Source: a bacterium (GTDB lineage Bacteria; Bacteroidota; Bacteroidia; B-17B0; Aurantibacillaceae). Taken from it: a stretch of 53,147 bases of DNA. The translations under genes and the position numbers were made by a program. The notes beneath the pieces were generated by a model. The model searched no databases, was not told the DNA's origin, and saw only the letters and a program-made list of their open reading frames with translations. Positions within the stretch are counted from its first letter, which is position 1. Every line of letters starts with the position of its first letter. The stretch is taken from the NCBI GenBank assembly GCA_029945625.1, contig JAQSCW010000006.1, positions 1 through 53,147 of the forward strand, written 5' to 3'. This document shows, one piece after another, positions 18,482 through 28,689 of the stretch.

Positions 18482-20599
18482 TTAGACTTTTTCTGTTTTT
18501 CCTTTTGCTTTTGCAATTACATCAGCAGCAATTCCGGCAGGTGCCTCGTTGTAGTGGCTGAATTCCATAGTAGAAGTAGCGCGACCTGAGGTAAGAGTAC
18601 GTAATTGAGTTACATACCCAAACATTTCAGAAAGTGGCACTTTCGCTTTAATTACCTGAGAATTTCCTTTGCTGTCCATTCCTTCAATTTGTCCACGACG
18701 ACGGTTTAAGTCACCTACCACATCACCCATGTTCACTTCAGGAGTTAACACTTCCACTTTCATGATTGGTTCCAACAGAATTGGCTTACATTTTGGCAAT
18801 GCTTCACGGTATGCTGTTTTTGCACAAATCTCAAAAGATAAGGCATCAGAGTCAACCGCGTGGTATGAACCGTCTTTCAATACAACTTTAAGTCCTACCA
18901 AAGGATAACCGGCCAATACCCCATTTGCTAAGGAGTTCTTGAAACCTTTTTCAACGGCAGGAATAAATTCACGTGGAATGTTACCACCTGTGATTTCATT
19001 CACAAACTGTAAACCATTTGTTTTTGAAGTATCAAAATCAGCGTCCAACGGACCAACAGTAAATTTAATATCGGCAAACTTACCACGACCACCAGATTGT
19101 TTCTTATATACTTCACGGTGATCAACGGTTCCTGTAATTGCTTCTTTGTAGGCTACCTGAGGTGAACCTTGATTCACTTCCACCTTAAATTCGCGTCTCA
19201 AACGATCAACGATGATCTCTAAGTGAAGTTCACCCATACCTGAAATAATGGTCTGTCCTGAATCTTCATCTGTTTTAACACGGAAGGTAGGATCTTCTTC
19301 CGCCAATTTATTTAAACCTACACCTAAACGGTCAAGGTCACCCTGAGTTTTTGGCTCAATGGCGATCGCAATAACAGGCTCGGGAAAGTTCATGGCTTCT
19401 AGTACGATCGGATTTTTTTCGTCACATAAAGTATCTCCTGTGCGGATATCTTTAAATCCAACTACTGCTCCAATATCACCGGCTTCTAAAAACTCAACCG
19501 GATTTTGCTTGTTTGCGTGCATTTGGAAGATCCGGGAAATACGTTCTTTATTACCGCTACGGGTATTAAATACATAAGAGCCTGCGTCCAAACGTCCAGA
19601 ATACGCACGAATAAAACACAAACGACCTACAAACGGATCGGTTGCAATTTTAAATGCTAAAGCGGTAAACGGATCGTTCACATCGGGCTTGCGGGTAACT
19701 TCTTGCTCGGTATCAGGGTTGATTCCTGTAATATGGTCTTTGTCGAGCGGCGATGGCATAAGTTCCATCACCAGGTCTAACATGGTTTGAACACCTTTGT
19801 TTTTGAATGCGCTGCCACATACCATTGGTACAATTTTATTGGCCACACAAGCTTTACGCAAGGCATCTAACACTTCTCTTTCAGTAATAGTTTCAGGAGC
19901 ATCGAAGAATTTTTGCATGATATGATCATCAAAATCAGATACTGCTTCCAGCATCTTTTCTCTCCACTCCAATGCTTCTTCCATCAAATCTGCAGGAATA
20001 GGCACTTCTTTGTAGGTCATTCCTTTATCTTCTTCGTTCCAAACAATTCCACGGAAGTTGATCAAGTCAACTACACCGATGAAATTCTCTTCCGAACCAA
20101 TTGGAATTTGTAATGGCACTGCATTTCCACCTAAAATATCGCGGGTTTGTTGAACAACTTTAAGAAAGTCAGCACCCTGACGGTCCATTTTATTGACGAA
20201 ACCAATACGGGTTACGTTATAGTTGTCGGCCAAACGCCAGTTCGTCTCAGATTGAGGCTCAACACCATCAACCGCCGAGAATAAGAATACCAAACCGTCC
20301 AATACACGCAACGAACGATTTACCTCAACGGTAAAATCAACGTGACCGGGAGTATCAATAATATTAATTTTGTAATTGTTGTTACGGTATTTCCAGAAAC
20401 AAGTAGTTGCAGCGGACGTAATGGTAATACCACGCTCTTGCTCTTGTGCCATCCAATCCATGGTAGCTGCGCCATCATGAACCTCACCAATTTTGTGGTT
20501 TACACCTGTATAATATAAAATACGCTCGGTACAAGTTGTTTTACCGGCGTCAATGTGGGCCGCGATCCCAATGTTTCTAGTATAATGTAAGTCGCTCAT
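18482..20599 (-). CDS. fusA: Elongation factor G
   Basis: The 705-aa GTPase has the P-loop AHIDAGKT (residues 14-21), the switch region RGITI, DTPGH, NKMD, and EF-G domains II-V with the C-terminal [17 protein letters not shown] motif. It drives translocation and, with RRF, ribosome recycling. The full set of G motifs suggests a classical translocase. tuf does not follow it. It begins 8 nt after rpsG. Confidence 0.98.
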   Translation of the reverse strand: MSDLHYTRNIGIAAHIDAGKTTCTERILYYTGVNHKIGEVHDGAATMDWMAQEQERGITITSAATTCFWKYRNNNYKINIIDTPGHVDFTVEVNRSLRVLDGLVFLFSAVDGVEPQSETNWRLADNYNVTRIGFVNKMDRQGADFLKVVQQTRDILGGNAVPLQIPIGSEENFIGVVDLINFRGIVWNEEDKGMTYKEVPIPADLMEEALEWREKMLEAVSDFDDHIMQKFFDAPETITEREVLDALRKACVANKIVPMVCGSAFKNKGVQTMLDLVMELMPSPLDKDHITGINPDTEQEVTRKPDVNDPFTALAFKIATDPFVGRLCFIRAYSGRLDAGSYVFNTRSGNKERISRIFQMHANKQNPVEFLEAGDIGAVVGFKDIRTGDTLCDEKNPIVLEAMNFPEPVIAIAIEPKTQGDLDRLGVGLNKLAEEDPTFRVKTDEDSGQTIISGMGELHLEIIVDRLRREFKVEVNQGSPQVAYKEAITGTVDHREVYKKQSGGRGKFADIKFTVGPLDADFDTSKTNGLQFVNEITGGNIPREFIPAVEKGFKNSLANGVLAGYPLVGLKVVLKDGSYHAVDSDALSFEICAKTAYREALPKCKPILLEPIMKVEVLTPEVNMGDVVGDLNRRRGQIEGMDSKGNSQVIKAKVPLSEMFGYVTQLRTLTSGRATSTMEFSHYNEAPAGIAADVIAKAKGKTEKV

Positions 20600-20607
20600 T
20601 TGGCCTC

Positions 20608-21075
20608 TTAAAATCTAAAGTGTGAAAATGCTTTATTGGCTTCAGCCATTTTGTGGATATCTTCTTTCTTCTTAAAGGAAGCGCCTTCTTCTTTTGCAGC
20701 TGCAACTATCTCTCCGGCTAATTTCTGAGCCATTGATTTTTCATTACGTTTACGTGAGTAAGAAATTAACCATTTCATGGCCATTGACACTTTACGGTCG
20801 GGACGAATTTCGGAAGGGATTTGGAAGGTAGAACCACCCACACGACGGGAACGCACCTCCACCTGAGGGGTCACATTCGCTAAGGCTTTTTTCCATACTT
20901 CTAAGCCGTCTTCATTGGTACGTTTTGCAACGATGCCGATGGCATCATGAAAAATAGCGGAAGCGGTGTTCTTCTTTCCGTCGTACATTAAGTTATTTAA
21001 AAAACGGGTTACCAATGTATCGTTATAAATTGGATCAGGTAACAACACGCGCTTTTTTGCTCTGGATTTTCTCAT
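20608..21075 (-). CDS. rpsG: 30S ribosomal protein S7
   Basis: The 155-aa uS7 has [20 protein letters not shown], the beta-hairpin motif [20 protein letters not shown] and the C-terminal [11 protein letters not shown]. It organises the head of the small subunit at the mRNA exit. It follows rpsL by 22 nt. Confidence 0.98.
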   Translation of the reverse strand: MRKSRAKKRVLLPDPIYNDTLVTRFLNNLMYDGKKNTASAIFHDAIGIVAKRTNEDGLEVWKKALANVTPQVEVRSRRVGGSTFQIPSEIRPDRKVSMAMKWLISYSRKRNEKSMAQKLAGEIVAAAKEEGASFKKKEDIHKMAEANKAFSHFRF

Positions 21076-21097
21076 TGTTATATAAACTCTTTGTTAA

Positions 21098-21502
21098 TTA
21101 TTTCTTTTTAGCCGGAGCTGCAGCAGCACCTGCTTTTGGACGTTTAGTCCCGTATTTTGAACGTTGTTGTTTACGTCCCTCAACACCCGCAGTATCTAAA
21201 CTGCCACGAACGATGTGGTAACGTACACCCGGAAGGTCTTTTACACGACCACCGCGCACTAACACGATAGAGTGCTCTTGCAGGTTATGTCCTTCACCCG
21301 GAATGTAGGCAATTACCTCTTCCTTGTTTGTTAGACGTACCTTGGCAACCTTGCGCATGGCAGAGTTAGGTTTTTTGGGCGTAGTGGTGTACACCTTGGT
21401 ACATACGCCACGGCGTTGTGGACAAGAGTCCAAAGCGGCCGATTTACTTTTGTTGGTCGGTTTTGTGCGACCTTTTCTTACTAATTGCGATATTGTAGGC
21501 AT
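21098..21502 (-). CDS. rpsL: 30S ribosomal protein S12
   Basis: This is the first gene of the super-operon. The 134-aa uS12 starts [14 protein letters not shown] and has the decoding-site loops [12 protein letters not shown] and [17 protein letters not shown]. The lysines whose mutation gives streptomycin resistance are present in both loops, so it is wild type there. The tail AAAAPAKKK is a short Bacteroidota-style extension. A near-ideal promoter lies about 60 nt upstream. Confidence 0.98.
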   Translation of the reverse strand: MPTISQLVRKGRTKPTNKSKSAALDSCPQRRGVCTKVYTTTPKKPNSAMRKVAKVRLTNKEEVIAYIPGEGHNLQEHSIVLVRGGRVKDLPGVRYHIVRGSLDTAGVEGRKQQRSKYGTKRPKAGAAAAPAKKK

Positions 21503-21564
21503 CTTAATCCTTTGTATTACTTGATTTTATTGGTGTTTCAGCTGTTTTCCCTTTTTCGGGAGGG

Positions 21565-21594
21565 CAAAGATAGGAAAATTATTTCATCCTGCAA
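21565..21594 (-). promoter_or_regulatory. Main promoter of the ribosomal super-operon
   Basis: On the minus strand TTG (complement of 21592-21594) is followed by exactly 19 nt and TATCTTTG (complement of 21565-21572). The expected start is near 21559, giving a leader of about 57 nt to the rpsL ATG. The leader contains GGGAAAAAG and no evident attenuator. The rest of the 383-nt gap 21503-21885 shows only the terminator at 21812-21858. Confidence 0.8.
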
Positions 21595-21811
21595 CCATTT
21601 GGAGCAATTATTTCTCGAGAACATTACGATTATTTTGGCTGGGAATTTTGAGCGCCAATTTTGGGGGAAGATGCGAGACTCAGATTTGAGGTTTTTGGTG
21701 GCGCTACAGGGCTGTAAAAATAACAGTTTTTTTCTGTGGTAACGCGTGAAGATCAATGGTAATGAGCCTTTCGGTAAAATTAGCAAAGTTCCAAAAAAAG
21801 GCAAATAGAAA

Positions 21812-21858
21812 AAAAGCGCCGATTACAATCCCAAAGCAAGGGGCTTCATCGCGCTTTT
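21812..21858 (-). terminator. Intrinsic terminator after the 61-aa ORF
   Basis: AAAAGCGC (complement of 21851-21858) pairs with GCGCTTTT (complement of 21812-21819), with a smaller CCC/GGG stem inside the loop. On the minus strand it runs into a U-tract (complement of 21809-21815). It lies 27 nt after the stop of the small ORF and supports that ORF being transcribed. Confidence 0.65.
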
Positions 21859-21885
21859 AAATCCTAGGAAGTTTTTTTTCTAAAA

Positions 21886-22071
21886 TCAGCTCTTTATGAT
21901 CTCAATATCACGCACAAATTTGGTGTGCCTAATTTCAAGATTTTTGCTGAAATTGAGGATGGTTTGAATGGTGTTAAACGAAGGCTCTGCAAATGTGAAA
22001 GGTTCGTCTTCCTTTTTTCTTTTTGATTGATTTGCAGTACTTTGAGAGGCATGAGTAAAAGTTTGTATCAT
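21886..22071 (-). CDS. Small hypothetical protein, 61 aa
   Basis: The product has a polar Gln/Ser/Lys-rich N-terminal third and a helical second half reading PSFNTIQTILNFSKNLEIRH, then DIEIIKS. The pattern 'PS..TI..IL.FSK.LE...' looks like a small Bacteroidota-specific protein, but I cannot name the family or a function. Support comes from a plausible helix-forming composition, an ATG start and an intrinsic terminator directly after the stop. No Cys and no membrane segment are present. It lies between rpsA and rpsL, transcribed the same way. Confidence 0.6.
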   Translation of the reverse strand: MIQTFTHASQSTANQSKRKKEDEPFTFAEPSFNTIQTILNFSKNLEIRHTKFVRDIEIIKS

Positions 22072-22351
22072 AGGCGGATCAAGGTTTTGTTGTTTTATGT
22101 TTCAATAATAACGTGCATTACCATCGCATATTGTGCCTGTTGAAAAAATGTTGATTTCGCTCTTAGCGGCAGTTCCTAAAGTATGTTAATTATTTTGTGG
22201 AGGAATTGTTGATAAATAGTTTGCTGAAAAAAGGTGGCTTCTTTTTCAATCTCTCGGAGTCGGCAGCAAAACACCCCCCCCTATAAGCTCTCGGAACCTA
22301 TTTAAGAGGTAGAGTGTGTTCAAACCTGAGGAAAGGTCAGAAAACCAAAAA

Positions 22352-22409
22352 CCCGCCTGGAGGGGCGGGCTTTGGCTCTCAAAAACTAAAAACCCGGCGA
22401 GGTTTTTAG
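22352..22409 (-). terminator. Tandem terminators downstream of rpsA
   Basis: Reading on the minus strand, the first hairpin pairs ctaaaaacc (22386-22394) with ggtttttag (22401-22409). The second pairs cccgcc (22352-22357) with ggcggg (22364-22369) and is followed by a U-rich run. A third small palindrome, aaacgac/gtcgttt, lies at 22418-22433. The remainder of the 416-nt gap 22072-22487 holds nothing I can identify. Confidence 0.75.
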
Positions 22410-22487
22410 TAGCCCATAAACGACACGTCGTTTTCGGGAGTGTTGTTCGCCTTCACCCAAATTTTTCAAAGGGTGGCTAAGCAGAAT

Positions 22488-24284
22488 TTATTTCTTACCG
22501 TCTAACTTATCTTTAAGATCAGATAAAGCAGAGTAATCACCTAAAGTGGTTTTCTCCTGACTATCTTTCACTTTTTTCACGGCTTTTTTACTGTCTTCAA
22601 AATCAGCTTTTTTGGTGGCTTTTTCCGTTTTCCTTGCTTCTTCTTTCACTTCTTCGTGTAAACGAGCGTGAGAAACAACAATACGTTTGGCGTCCTTACT
22701 GAATTCGATCACTTTAAAGTCAGCAACTTCTTCATTTTTCAAGGAAGTACCATCTGCTTTCACGAGGTGACGAGCAGGACAGAATCCTTCTACACCGTAT
22801 GTTAAGCCTACAAGAGCTCCTTTATCATTTACCGAAGTCACAGTTCCTTTGTGAATAGAATCTACTGTAAACACAGTTTCAAACACATCCCATGGATTTT
22901 CTTCAATCTGTTTGTGGCCTAGGCTCAAACGACGGTTTTCACCATCAATCTCCAATACAACCACTTCCATCTTATCGCCTACTTTGCAGAATTCGCTAGG
23001 ATGTTTGATTTTTTTGCTCCATGACAGGTCAGAAATATGAACCAAACCGTCAACCCCTTCTTCTAATTCAACGAATACACCGAAGTTGGTGAAGTTTCTC
23101 ACAGTTCCTGTGTGTTTAGAGTGTTTAGAATATTTCTCCATGATCATATTCCAAGGATCAGGAGTTAATTGTTTCATTCCTAAACTCATTTTACGCTCTT
23201 CGCGATCCAAGGTTAAGATCACCGCTTCAATTTCGTCGCCAATCTTCACAAATTCCTGCGCACTGCGTAAATGCTGACTCCAGCTCATTTCACTTACGTG
23301 AACCAAACCTTCAACACCCGGAGCAATTTCGATAAATGCACCGTAATCATTGATTACAACTACTCTACCTTTTAATTTATCTCCCACTTTCACTTCCGCA
23401 GAAAGAGCTTCCCAAGGATGTGGCGTTAATTGTTTTAACCCTAAAGCGATCCGTTTTTTCTCATCGTCAAATTCAAGAATTACAACCTGAATTTTCTCAT
23501 CTAATTTAACGATCTCCTCAGGGTGATTGATGCGACCCCATGAAAGATCAGTAATATGAATCAATCCGTCAACACCGCCTAAATCAATAAACACACCGTA
23601 AGAAGTAATATTTTTAACAGTTCCTTCCAACACTTGTCCTTTTTCCAGTTTGGAAATGATATCGCGTTTTTGACTTTCTAATTCTGCTTCAATTAAAGCC
23701 TTGTGAGAAACCACTACGTTTTTAAATTCGTTGTTGATTTTCACCACTTTAAATTCCATCGTTTTACCCACGTAAACATCGTAATCACGAATAGGTTTCA
23801 CATCAATTTGTGAACCCGGTAAGAACGCCTCGATACCAAAAACATCCACAATCAAACCGCCTTTGGTGCGGCATTTCACAAATCCTTTGATGATTTCATC
23901 TTTTGCTAAAGATTCGTTTACACGATCCCAGCTCTTACCTGCACGCGCTTTTTTATGTGATAACACAAGCTGACCTTGTAAGTCTTCTGCTTGATCCACA
24001 AACACCTCAATGGTGTCACCAATTTTAAGATCGGGGTTATAACGAAATTCAGAAAGAGGCACTACTCCGTCTGATTTATACCCAATGTTTACTACCACTT
24101 CACGGTTGTTTTTAGCAACCACAACACCTTCTATAATTTGAAGATCAGTAATTGTGCTTAATTTTTCTCCGTACAACTGATCCAGCTTTTCTTTTTCTTC
24201 AGCTGAATAATTGTCTTGTTTTTTTCCGATCGAATTCCAGTCGAAATCCGCAATTCCTGTTAGTTCCAGGGCTTTTTCTGCCAT
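22488..24284 (-). CDS. rpsA: 30S ribosomal protein S1
   Basis: This 598-aa protein has six S1 OB-fold repeats. The first two are divergent (near residues 50-110 and 130-190). Repeats three to five are canonical (for example GVFIDLGGVDGLIHITDLSW), and the sixth is again divergent. A Lys/Glu-rich tail follows from about 545. S1 brings mRNA to the ribosome. This matters more than usual in Bacteroidota, whose mRNAs mostly lack Shine-Dalgarno sequences. It is transcribed alone, with a TATATTTG promoter element, a structured leader and tandem terminators. Confidence 0.97.
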   Translation of the reverse strand: MAEKALELTGIADFDWNSIGKKQDNYSAEEKEKLDQLYGEKLSTITDLQIIEGVVVAKNNREVVVNIGYKSDGVVPLSEFRYNPDLKIGDTIEVFVDQAEDLQGQLVLSHKKARAGKSWDRVNESLAKDEIIKGFVKCRTKGGLIVDVFGIEAFLPGSQIDVKPIRDYDVYVGKTMEFKVVKINNEFKNVVVSHKALIEAELESQKRDIISKLEKGQVLEGTVKNITSYGVFIDLGGVDGLIHITDLSWGRINHPEEIVKLDEKIQVVILEFDDEKKRIALGLKQLTPHPWEALSAEVKVGDKLKGRVVVINDYGAFIEIAPGVEGLVHVSEMSWSQHLRSAQEFVKIGDEIEAVILTLDREERKMSLGMKQLTPDPWNMIMEKYSKHSKHTGTVRNFTNFGVFVELEEGVDGLVHISDLSWSKKIKHPSEFCKVGDKMEVVVLEIDGENRRLSLGHKQIEENPWDVFETVFTVDSIHKGTVTSVNDKGALVGLTYGVEGFCPARHLVKADGTSLKNEEVADFKVIEFSKDAKRIVVSHARLHEEVKEEARKTEKATKKADFEDSKKAVKKVKDSQEKTTLGDYSALSDLKDKLDGKK

Positions 24285-24308
24285 TATTATTTTAATTGTA
24301 TCAAACCT

Positions 24309-24383
24309 CTAGGGCCGGTTTGAGTGGTTAAACGATTTATTTAGGTCCGCCTTAAGCCCTAGTTAAAACGGGGTACAAATATA
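24309..24383 (-). promoter_or_regulatory. rpsA: rpsA promoter element and structured leader
   Basis: TATATTTG on the minus strand (complement of 24376-24383) is a good -7 element, but no clear TTG lies 19 nt upstream. The leader of about 85 nt contains CTAGGGC and GCCCTAG, a perfect 7-bp inverted repeat (24309-24315 with 24356-24362) enclosing 40 nt. It could hold an S1-responsive structure. The rest of the 362-nt divergent gap 24285-24646 shows only TACCTTTA at 24635-24642, a possible ruvB -7 element. Confidence 0.5.
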
Positions 24384-24646
24384 GCGGAAATAAGGAGAAC
24401 TCTGAATGCCATGGGATAATTTAAGTATCTGACTAGTAGAGTTTTGAAAAATTTAACACACTTGTCTAAAATGAAGAAAACAGCCAATTAATACAAAATC
24501 AGCTCTTAATCAGCCCGTTGATAATTTTTCAGTGACGAACACGCAGTCGATAAACTAGTTCAAGCAAATCTGTCCACAAAGCGAGATCTGTGATAATTCT
24601 ATAATTTATAGCAAGATGCCCCATTGGAAACAAGTACCTTTAACTC

Positions 24647-25675
24647 ATGAATTCTAATTTAACTCCCGGAGAAGAAAATCCAAGTTCTACGGACAAAGAC
24701 CTAGAAAGAGCCCTGAGACCTATTGCTTTCGACGATTTCAGCGGGCAGGAAAGTGTTGTAGATAATCTCCGTGTGTTTGTGGCTGCAGCTAAGCAACGCA
24801 GTGAGGCATTGGATCATGTTTTGCTCCACGGACCTCCCGGACTTGGAAAAACCACACTGGCTCATATCATCACCAACGACCTGGGTGTAAATTTAAAAGT
24901 TACAAGTGGTCCGGTGCTCGATAAACCGGGAGATTTGGCAGGTTTATTGACCAATTTAGAACCATACGATGTTTTATTTATCGATGAGATCCACCGTCTG
25001 AGTCCCATTGTAGAAGAATACCTTTATTCGGCGATGGAAGATTATAAGATTGATATCATGATTGATAGCGGCCCCAATGCCCGCACGGTACAAATAAAAT
25101 TAAACCCTTTCACGCTTGTGGGCGCCACTACACGCAGTGGTTTGCTAACCGCACCCTTGCGCGCCCGTTTTGGTATTACCAGTCGCTTGAATTATTACGA
25201 CAGCAAAGTGTTAACCGGCATTGTACAGCGAAGTTCCGACATTCTGAATGTTGAAATTAAGGACGAGGCGGCATATGAAATTGCCCGCAGAAGTCGCGGT
25301 ACGCCAAGGATTGCAAATGCCCTACTCCGCCGCGTGCGTGACTTTGCACAGATCAAAGGCAATGGATCCATTGATATTGAAATGGCAACTTATTCTCTGA
25401 AGGCTTTAAATGTTGACAAATATGGCCTTGATGAGATGGATCATCGCATCTTGAACTGCATCATTGATAAATTTAAAGGTGGTCCGGTGGGAATTAATAC
25501 TATCAGTACCGCTGTGGGCGAGGAATCAGGAACTATAGAAGAAGTATATGAACCCTTTCTGGTGCAGGAAGGCTATCTGGTAAGGACCCCTCGCGGACGG
25601 GAAGTGACCGAAATGGCTTACACGCATTTAGGGAAGAGTTTTTTAAAGAAACCGGGGACTTTATTTGGGGAGTAA
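24647..25675 (+). CDS. ruvB: Holliday junction branch migration DNA helicase RuvB
   Basis: The 342-aa AAA+ ATPase has Walker A GPPGLGKT (residues 62-69), Walker [10 protein letters not shown], the sensor GATTRSG, the arginine-finger region APLRARFG and the C-terminal winged helix ([28 protein letters not shown]). It drives branch migration with RuvA. It stands alone here, without ruvA or ruvC, as in many Bacteroidota. A TACCTTTA ending 5 nt before the ATG suggests a nearly leaderless transcript, though the last base departs from TAnnTTTG. Confidence 0.97.
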   Translation: MNSNLTPGEENPSSTDKDLERALRPIAFDDFSGQESVVDNLRVFVAAAKQRSEALDHVLLHGPPGLGKTTLAHIITNDLGVNLKVTSGPVLDKPGDLAGLLTNLEPYDVLFIDEIHRLSPIVEEYLYSAMEDYKIDIMIDSGPNARTVQIKLNPFTLVGATTRSGLLTAPLRARFGITSRLNYYDSKVLTGIVQRSSDILNVEIKDEAAYEIARRSRGTPRIANALLRRVRDFAQIKGNGSIDIEMATYSLKALNVDKYGLDEMDHRILNCIIDKFKGGPVGINTISTAVGEESGTIEEVYEPFLVQEGYLVRTPRGREVTEMAYTHLGKSFLKKPGTLFGE

Positions 25676-25865
25676 CAACTCATTTAATTTCTCGTTTTTG
25701 TATTTGAACGTCTTCTCTACCCTATCCGTATTTATAGTGTAAGTGGTGTTAAGTTAGAACACTGATTCCTCCATAAGCCTATTTATATCAACTTACACTT
25801 CCGTACGACCTTAAAAAATCCTGGATTTTTGGGCATCAGATTCAACGCGCGCTGCATTAATTCCT

Positions 25866-25873
25866 TATCTTTG
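25866..25873 (+). promoter_or_regulatory. -7 element of the methyltransferase gene
   Basis: TATCTTTG lies 20 nt before the ATG at 25893, so the leader would be only about 13 nt. No TTG at the ideal upstream distance is seen. Confidence 0.5.
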
Positions 25874-25892
25874 GCACCTGTTTTAGAAGTAT

Positions 25893-26654
25893 ATGTTTCA
25901 TTTTCTCTTGCGCACCATACCCCGCCCCATTTTAATTTGGTTTAGCCTTGGATTCAGCAAAGTTGCTCCCATTTTGTACTACGGTAACAACTACGAAGAC
26001 CCAATTAGCGGTAAAACATACCGAAAGTTTTTACCCTATGGTTATGGCGGAAGGGCAAAACGAAATAATGTACTTTGTCCGGGGAGCTTGTCTTTAGAGC
26101 GTCACAGACTTTTGTGGTTGTATTTGAAGGAAAAAACCGATTTTTTCATCGCCCCGCATAAGATGCTGCACATTGCTCCCGAGCAGTGTTTTTATAGATT
26201 ATTTAAGGCTCAAAAAAATCTAGAATATACAACGGGCGATTATAATAGTCCTATTGCCGATATACATTTTGATTTGCACCATGCACCGTTTAAAGACAAC
26301 GAGTTTGATGTTATCTTTTGCAATCATGTATTAGAGCATGTAGCTGATGCCAACCAATGTATGCGCGAATTATACCGCATTATGAAACCGGGTGGCTGGG
26401 GCGTTTTTCAAGTGCCTTTGGATACACAGAGAACCATAACTTTAGAAGATCCAACAATTACCTCAGAAGCAGATCGCGAATTGCACTTCTGGCAAAAAGA
26501 CCATGTACGCTTGTTTGGTTTAGATTATAAAGATAAGTTAGCTGCTGCCGGATTTACGGTGAAGGTGGATGATTTTGTGACTACACTTAGTCCTGAATTA
26601 GTGAATAGGTATAGGCTTCCTGCCGGGGAGATGATCTATTTATGTCGGAAGTGA
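25893..26654 (+). CDS. Class I SAM-dependent methyltransferase
   Basis: The 253-aa protein has a Methyltransf_11-type core. MLHIAPEQ (about residue 90) stands at motif I, DIHFDLHHAPFKDNEFDVIFCNHVLEHV is motif II-IV (split here as DLHHAP and FDVIFCNHVLEHV), and MRELYRIMKPGGWGVFQVP gives the post-motifs. Motif I is degenerate compared with the usual GxGxG. The N-terminus has a hydrophobic helix and a YYG.NYEDPISG segment with conserved Cys in NVLCPGS. The substrate is unknown. It is monocistronic, with its own -7 element and terminator. Confidence 0.8.
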   Translation: MFHFLLRTIPRPILIWFSLGFSKVAPILYYGNNYEDPISGKTYRKFLPYGYGGRAKRNNVLCPGSLSLERHRLLWLYLKEKTDFFIAPHKMLHIAPEQCFYRLFKAQKNLEYTTGDYNSPIADIHFDLHHAPFKDNEFDVIFCNHVLEHVADANQCMRELYRIMKPGGWGVFQVPLDTQRTITLEDPTITSEADRELHFWQKDHVRLFGLDYKDKLAAAGFTVKVDDFVTTLSPELVNRYRLPAGEMIYLCRK

Positions 26655-26694
26655 GACTGTACGCGTACCACTGTGCGCCGTTATAAAATTAAAA

Positions 26695-26724
26695 AAGTGG
26701 CTGTCTCAATCAGGACAGCCACTT
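26695..26724. terminator. Bidirectional terminator after the methyltransferase
   Basis: aagtggctgtc (26695-26705) and gacagccactt (26714-26724) form a perfect 11-bp stem with an 8-nt loop. An A-run precedes it and a T-run follows it, so it can work in both directions between the convergent neighbours. Confidence 0.85.
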
Positions 26725-26870
26725 CAATTTTTCTCCTCTTTTACCAAATTAAATATGTTATAGATCGGTAGTTTATTCGTTACAGCGATCTGTTCGAGAT
26801 GCATTTTGACTTCTCAACATGGCTGGAATTCACTATCGGACAATCTCGTATTTTAAAATGGTATAAATTA

Positions 26871-28445
26871 TTAGTCAATAATTATTTTTTTATTCAGTAC
26901 AGTTTTATTGCCTAATTCTATGGTAGTCAAGTAAAGTCCCGGTTTTAACTCATTCCTGTTGAGGGTGAATTTACCAGTACTTAAATTACCTAAACTCAAG
27001 ACAAGTCGTCCGGTAGCATCAAAAAGATCAATTTTTTTGAGTGTATTGCCATCTGAAAGAACATAATTAATTTCAGTAGTTGCGGGATTTGGATAAATGC
27101 TCAAGTTTGCCTCAGCTGATAGTTCATGTAGACCAACACCCGACACGCAACCTGCAAGGTTCATGGCGCAAACAAGCCTAGGGTTGAGAAAACCCTGAAT
27201 GGTATCCATGTAGGTTTTACCTTTGGTAGCAGACATATCAGGATTTTCGAGCCTCAATTTACAGGCGGCGATGGTGCCATTTGATGTACTTGTATAAGCG
27301 TTATAGGAAGCCACGAATACCGGTTCGTTCCACCAATCCCAAGGAGCACTTTGTTCGATCTGCGCATTTGCATTGGCTCCGGTGCAGGACATATTGGGGC
27401 CCGGTGTGGGTGTAAGGAGAGTATAGAGGCCAGGTATTCCCGCGCTATTGGCATTGGCTTTGGTGGTGTATACGTCGTTAAAAATGGAGGTCTGAAATAT
27501 AGCCTGATTTCCTAAGCGGGCAGATCTTCTTGCCACGTCGTAACCACCGCTGGCCTGCACAACAAACTGCCCGGTAGCAGACACAATTACTGGTCCAGTT
27601 TTGTAAGGTGCGTAAGGATCTTTGTAGGCAGCCACACAAATTATTGGTATTTCTCCTGCCTCTATCCATGAGCTATCACCTGCAGCGCCGGCTAAACTAA
27701 ACGCCACATTGATGGTTGAGCTTTGAGTGGCATAGTTTGGTGTGTTAAGGGCAGTAGCATCTGTTCCGTCAAAATTGCCGGAAACTGCCTGATTTACATA
27801 AGGCGCCGGAGGGGACTGTGAAAAGTCAACGAATTTTGTTAATTGTAATTCAGCAGCCTTGTTCAAGCTGCCATAAGCCATGGCTAGGTATCCGCCGGCA
27901 GCGAAACCGCCCACGGCAATCCGGTTAACATCGATTTTGTATACATTTGCATTAGCGGCATCATTTCTAAAAAAGCGTACACAATTTTTCGCATCTTGTA
28001 TTCCCCGGTAAACCGCGTTCAAGATGGTCCCCGTCCTTACATCCTGATTGGTTGAAAGCGGGTTCCAGCCTAATCGATAGTCAGCAGCAACAGCCACATA
28101 CCCTCTTCTTGCAAATCGTTTGCACATCTCAACCACTGCACTATCTGTCCTTTTTCCTATTGCCAGACCGCTGGCTACAGAAGGTAGGAAACTACCGGCG
28201 TGGAGCACGATTATCAATGGACGCGCAGTGAGAACATCTCCCGTAGGTTGATACACGTCCATAATGAGTGGACTTGATGCCGGAGTGCCGGTTAAGACGG
28301 AAATGTTATTTCCGTATGTAATATTGGTGGAAACAGTGACCGCAGTGAAGATCTCTGAGAGGTAACGAGGGCCGACTTGTGAATAGCAGCTGGACGTTAT
28401 TGCCAACATACATCCAATAACGAGTACTTGTAGATTTTTTTTCAT
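26871..28445 (-). CDS. T9SS-exported alpha/beta-hydrolase-fold protein lacking the nucleophile serine
   Basis: The 524-aa protein has a signal peptide (ends near SSCYSQ), an esterase/DLH-like alpha/beta hydrolase domain (about residues 55-300) and a type A T9SS sorting domain (about 450-524; LSIYPNPATTEINY to LNKKIIID). The oxyanion region is LIIVLHAGSFLP, and DSAVVEMCKRFARRGYVAVAADYRLG is typical of secreted Bacteroidota esterases of this kind. The nucleophile elbow, expected GGFSAGG, reads GGFAAGG with Ala at residue 182 (codon GCT, one base from TCT). So it is probably catalytically dead or uses another residue. A TonB-dependent receptor lies upstream on the same strand. Confidence 0.8.
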   Translation of the reverse strand: MKKNLQVLVIGCMLAITSSCYSQVGPRYLSEIFTAVTVSTNITYGNNISVLTGTPASSPLIMDVYQPTGDVLTARPLIIVLHAGSFLPSVASGLAIGKRTDSAVVEMCKRFARRGYVAVAADYRLGWNPLSTNQDVRTGTILNAVYRGIQDAKNCVRFFRNDAANANVYKIDVNRIAVGGFAAGGYLAMAYGSLNKAAELQLTKFVDFSQSPPAPYVNQAVSGNFDGTDATALNTPNYATQSSTINVAFSLAGAAGDSSWIEAGEIPIICVAAYKDPYAPYKTGPVIVSATGQFVVQASGGYDVARRSARLGNQAIFQTSIFNDVYTTKANANSAGIPGLYTLLTPTPGPNMSCTGANANAQIEQSAPWDWWNEPVFVASYNAYTSTSNGTIAACKLRLENPDMSATKGKTYMDTIQGFLNPRLVCAMNLAGCVSGVGLHELSAEANLSIYPNPATTEINYVLSDGNTLKKIDLFDATGRLVLSLGNLSTGKFTLNRNELKPGLYLTTIELGNKTVLNKKIIID

Positions 28446-28511
28446 CGTTTGTTAATTTTAAATGATTAATAAAATAGAGGACCGTGAACCGGGTACTGAG
28501 TGTACTATTAT

Positions 28512-28542
28512 CAAAAATAGAACAATTATTTATAATAAGCAA
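28512..28542 (-). promoter_or_regulatory. Promoter of the esterase-like gene
   Basis: TTG (complement of 28540-28542), a 20-nt spacer and TATTTTTG (complement of 28512-28519) on the minus strand. The leader would be about 60 nt. This indicates that the gene is transcribed separately from the TonB-dependent receptor upstream. Confidence 0.6.
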
Positions 28543-28689
28543 TTAAACACCGTCAAGTAACAAAAGGGGTCCGATTGGGATTTAACATCAACAACAAGAA
28601 ACGGGGTAAAACTTTGGTATTTTAGTGTAGGTCTAAACTATGCCAAGAAATTGAAGTGCTTAAGATTTACTGAATTAGAGATGTCAAAT

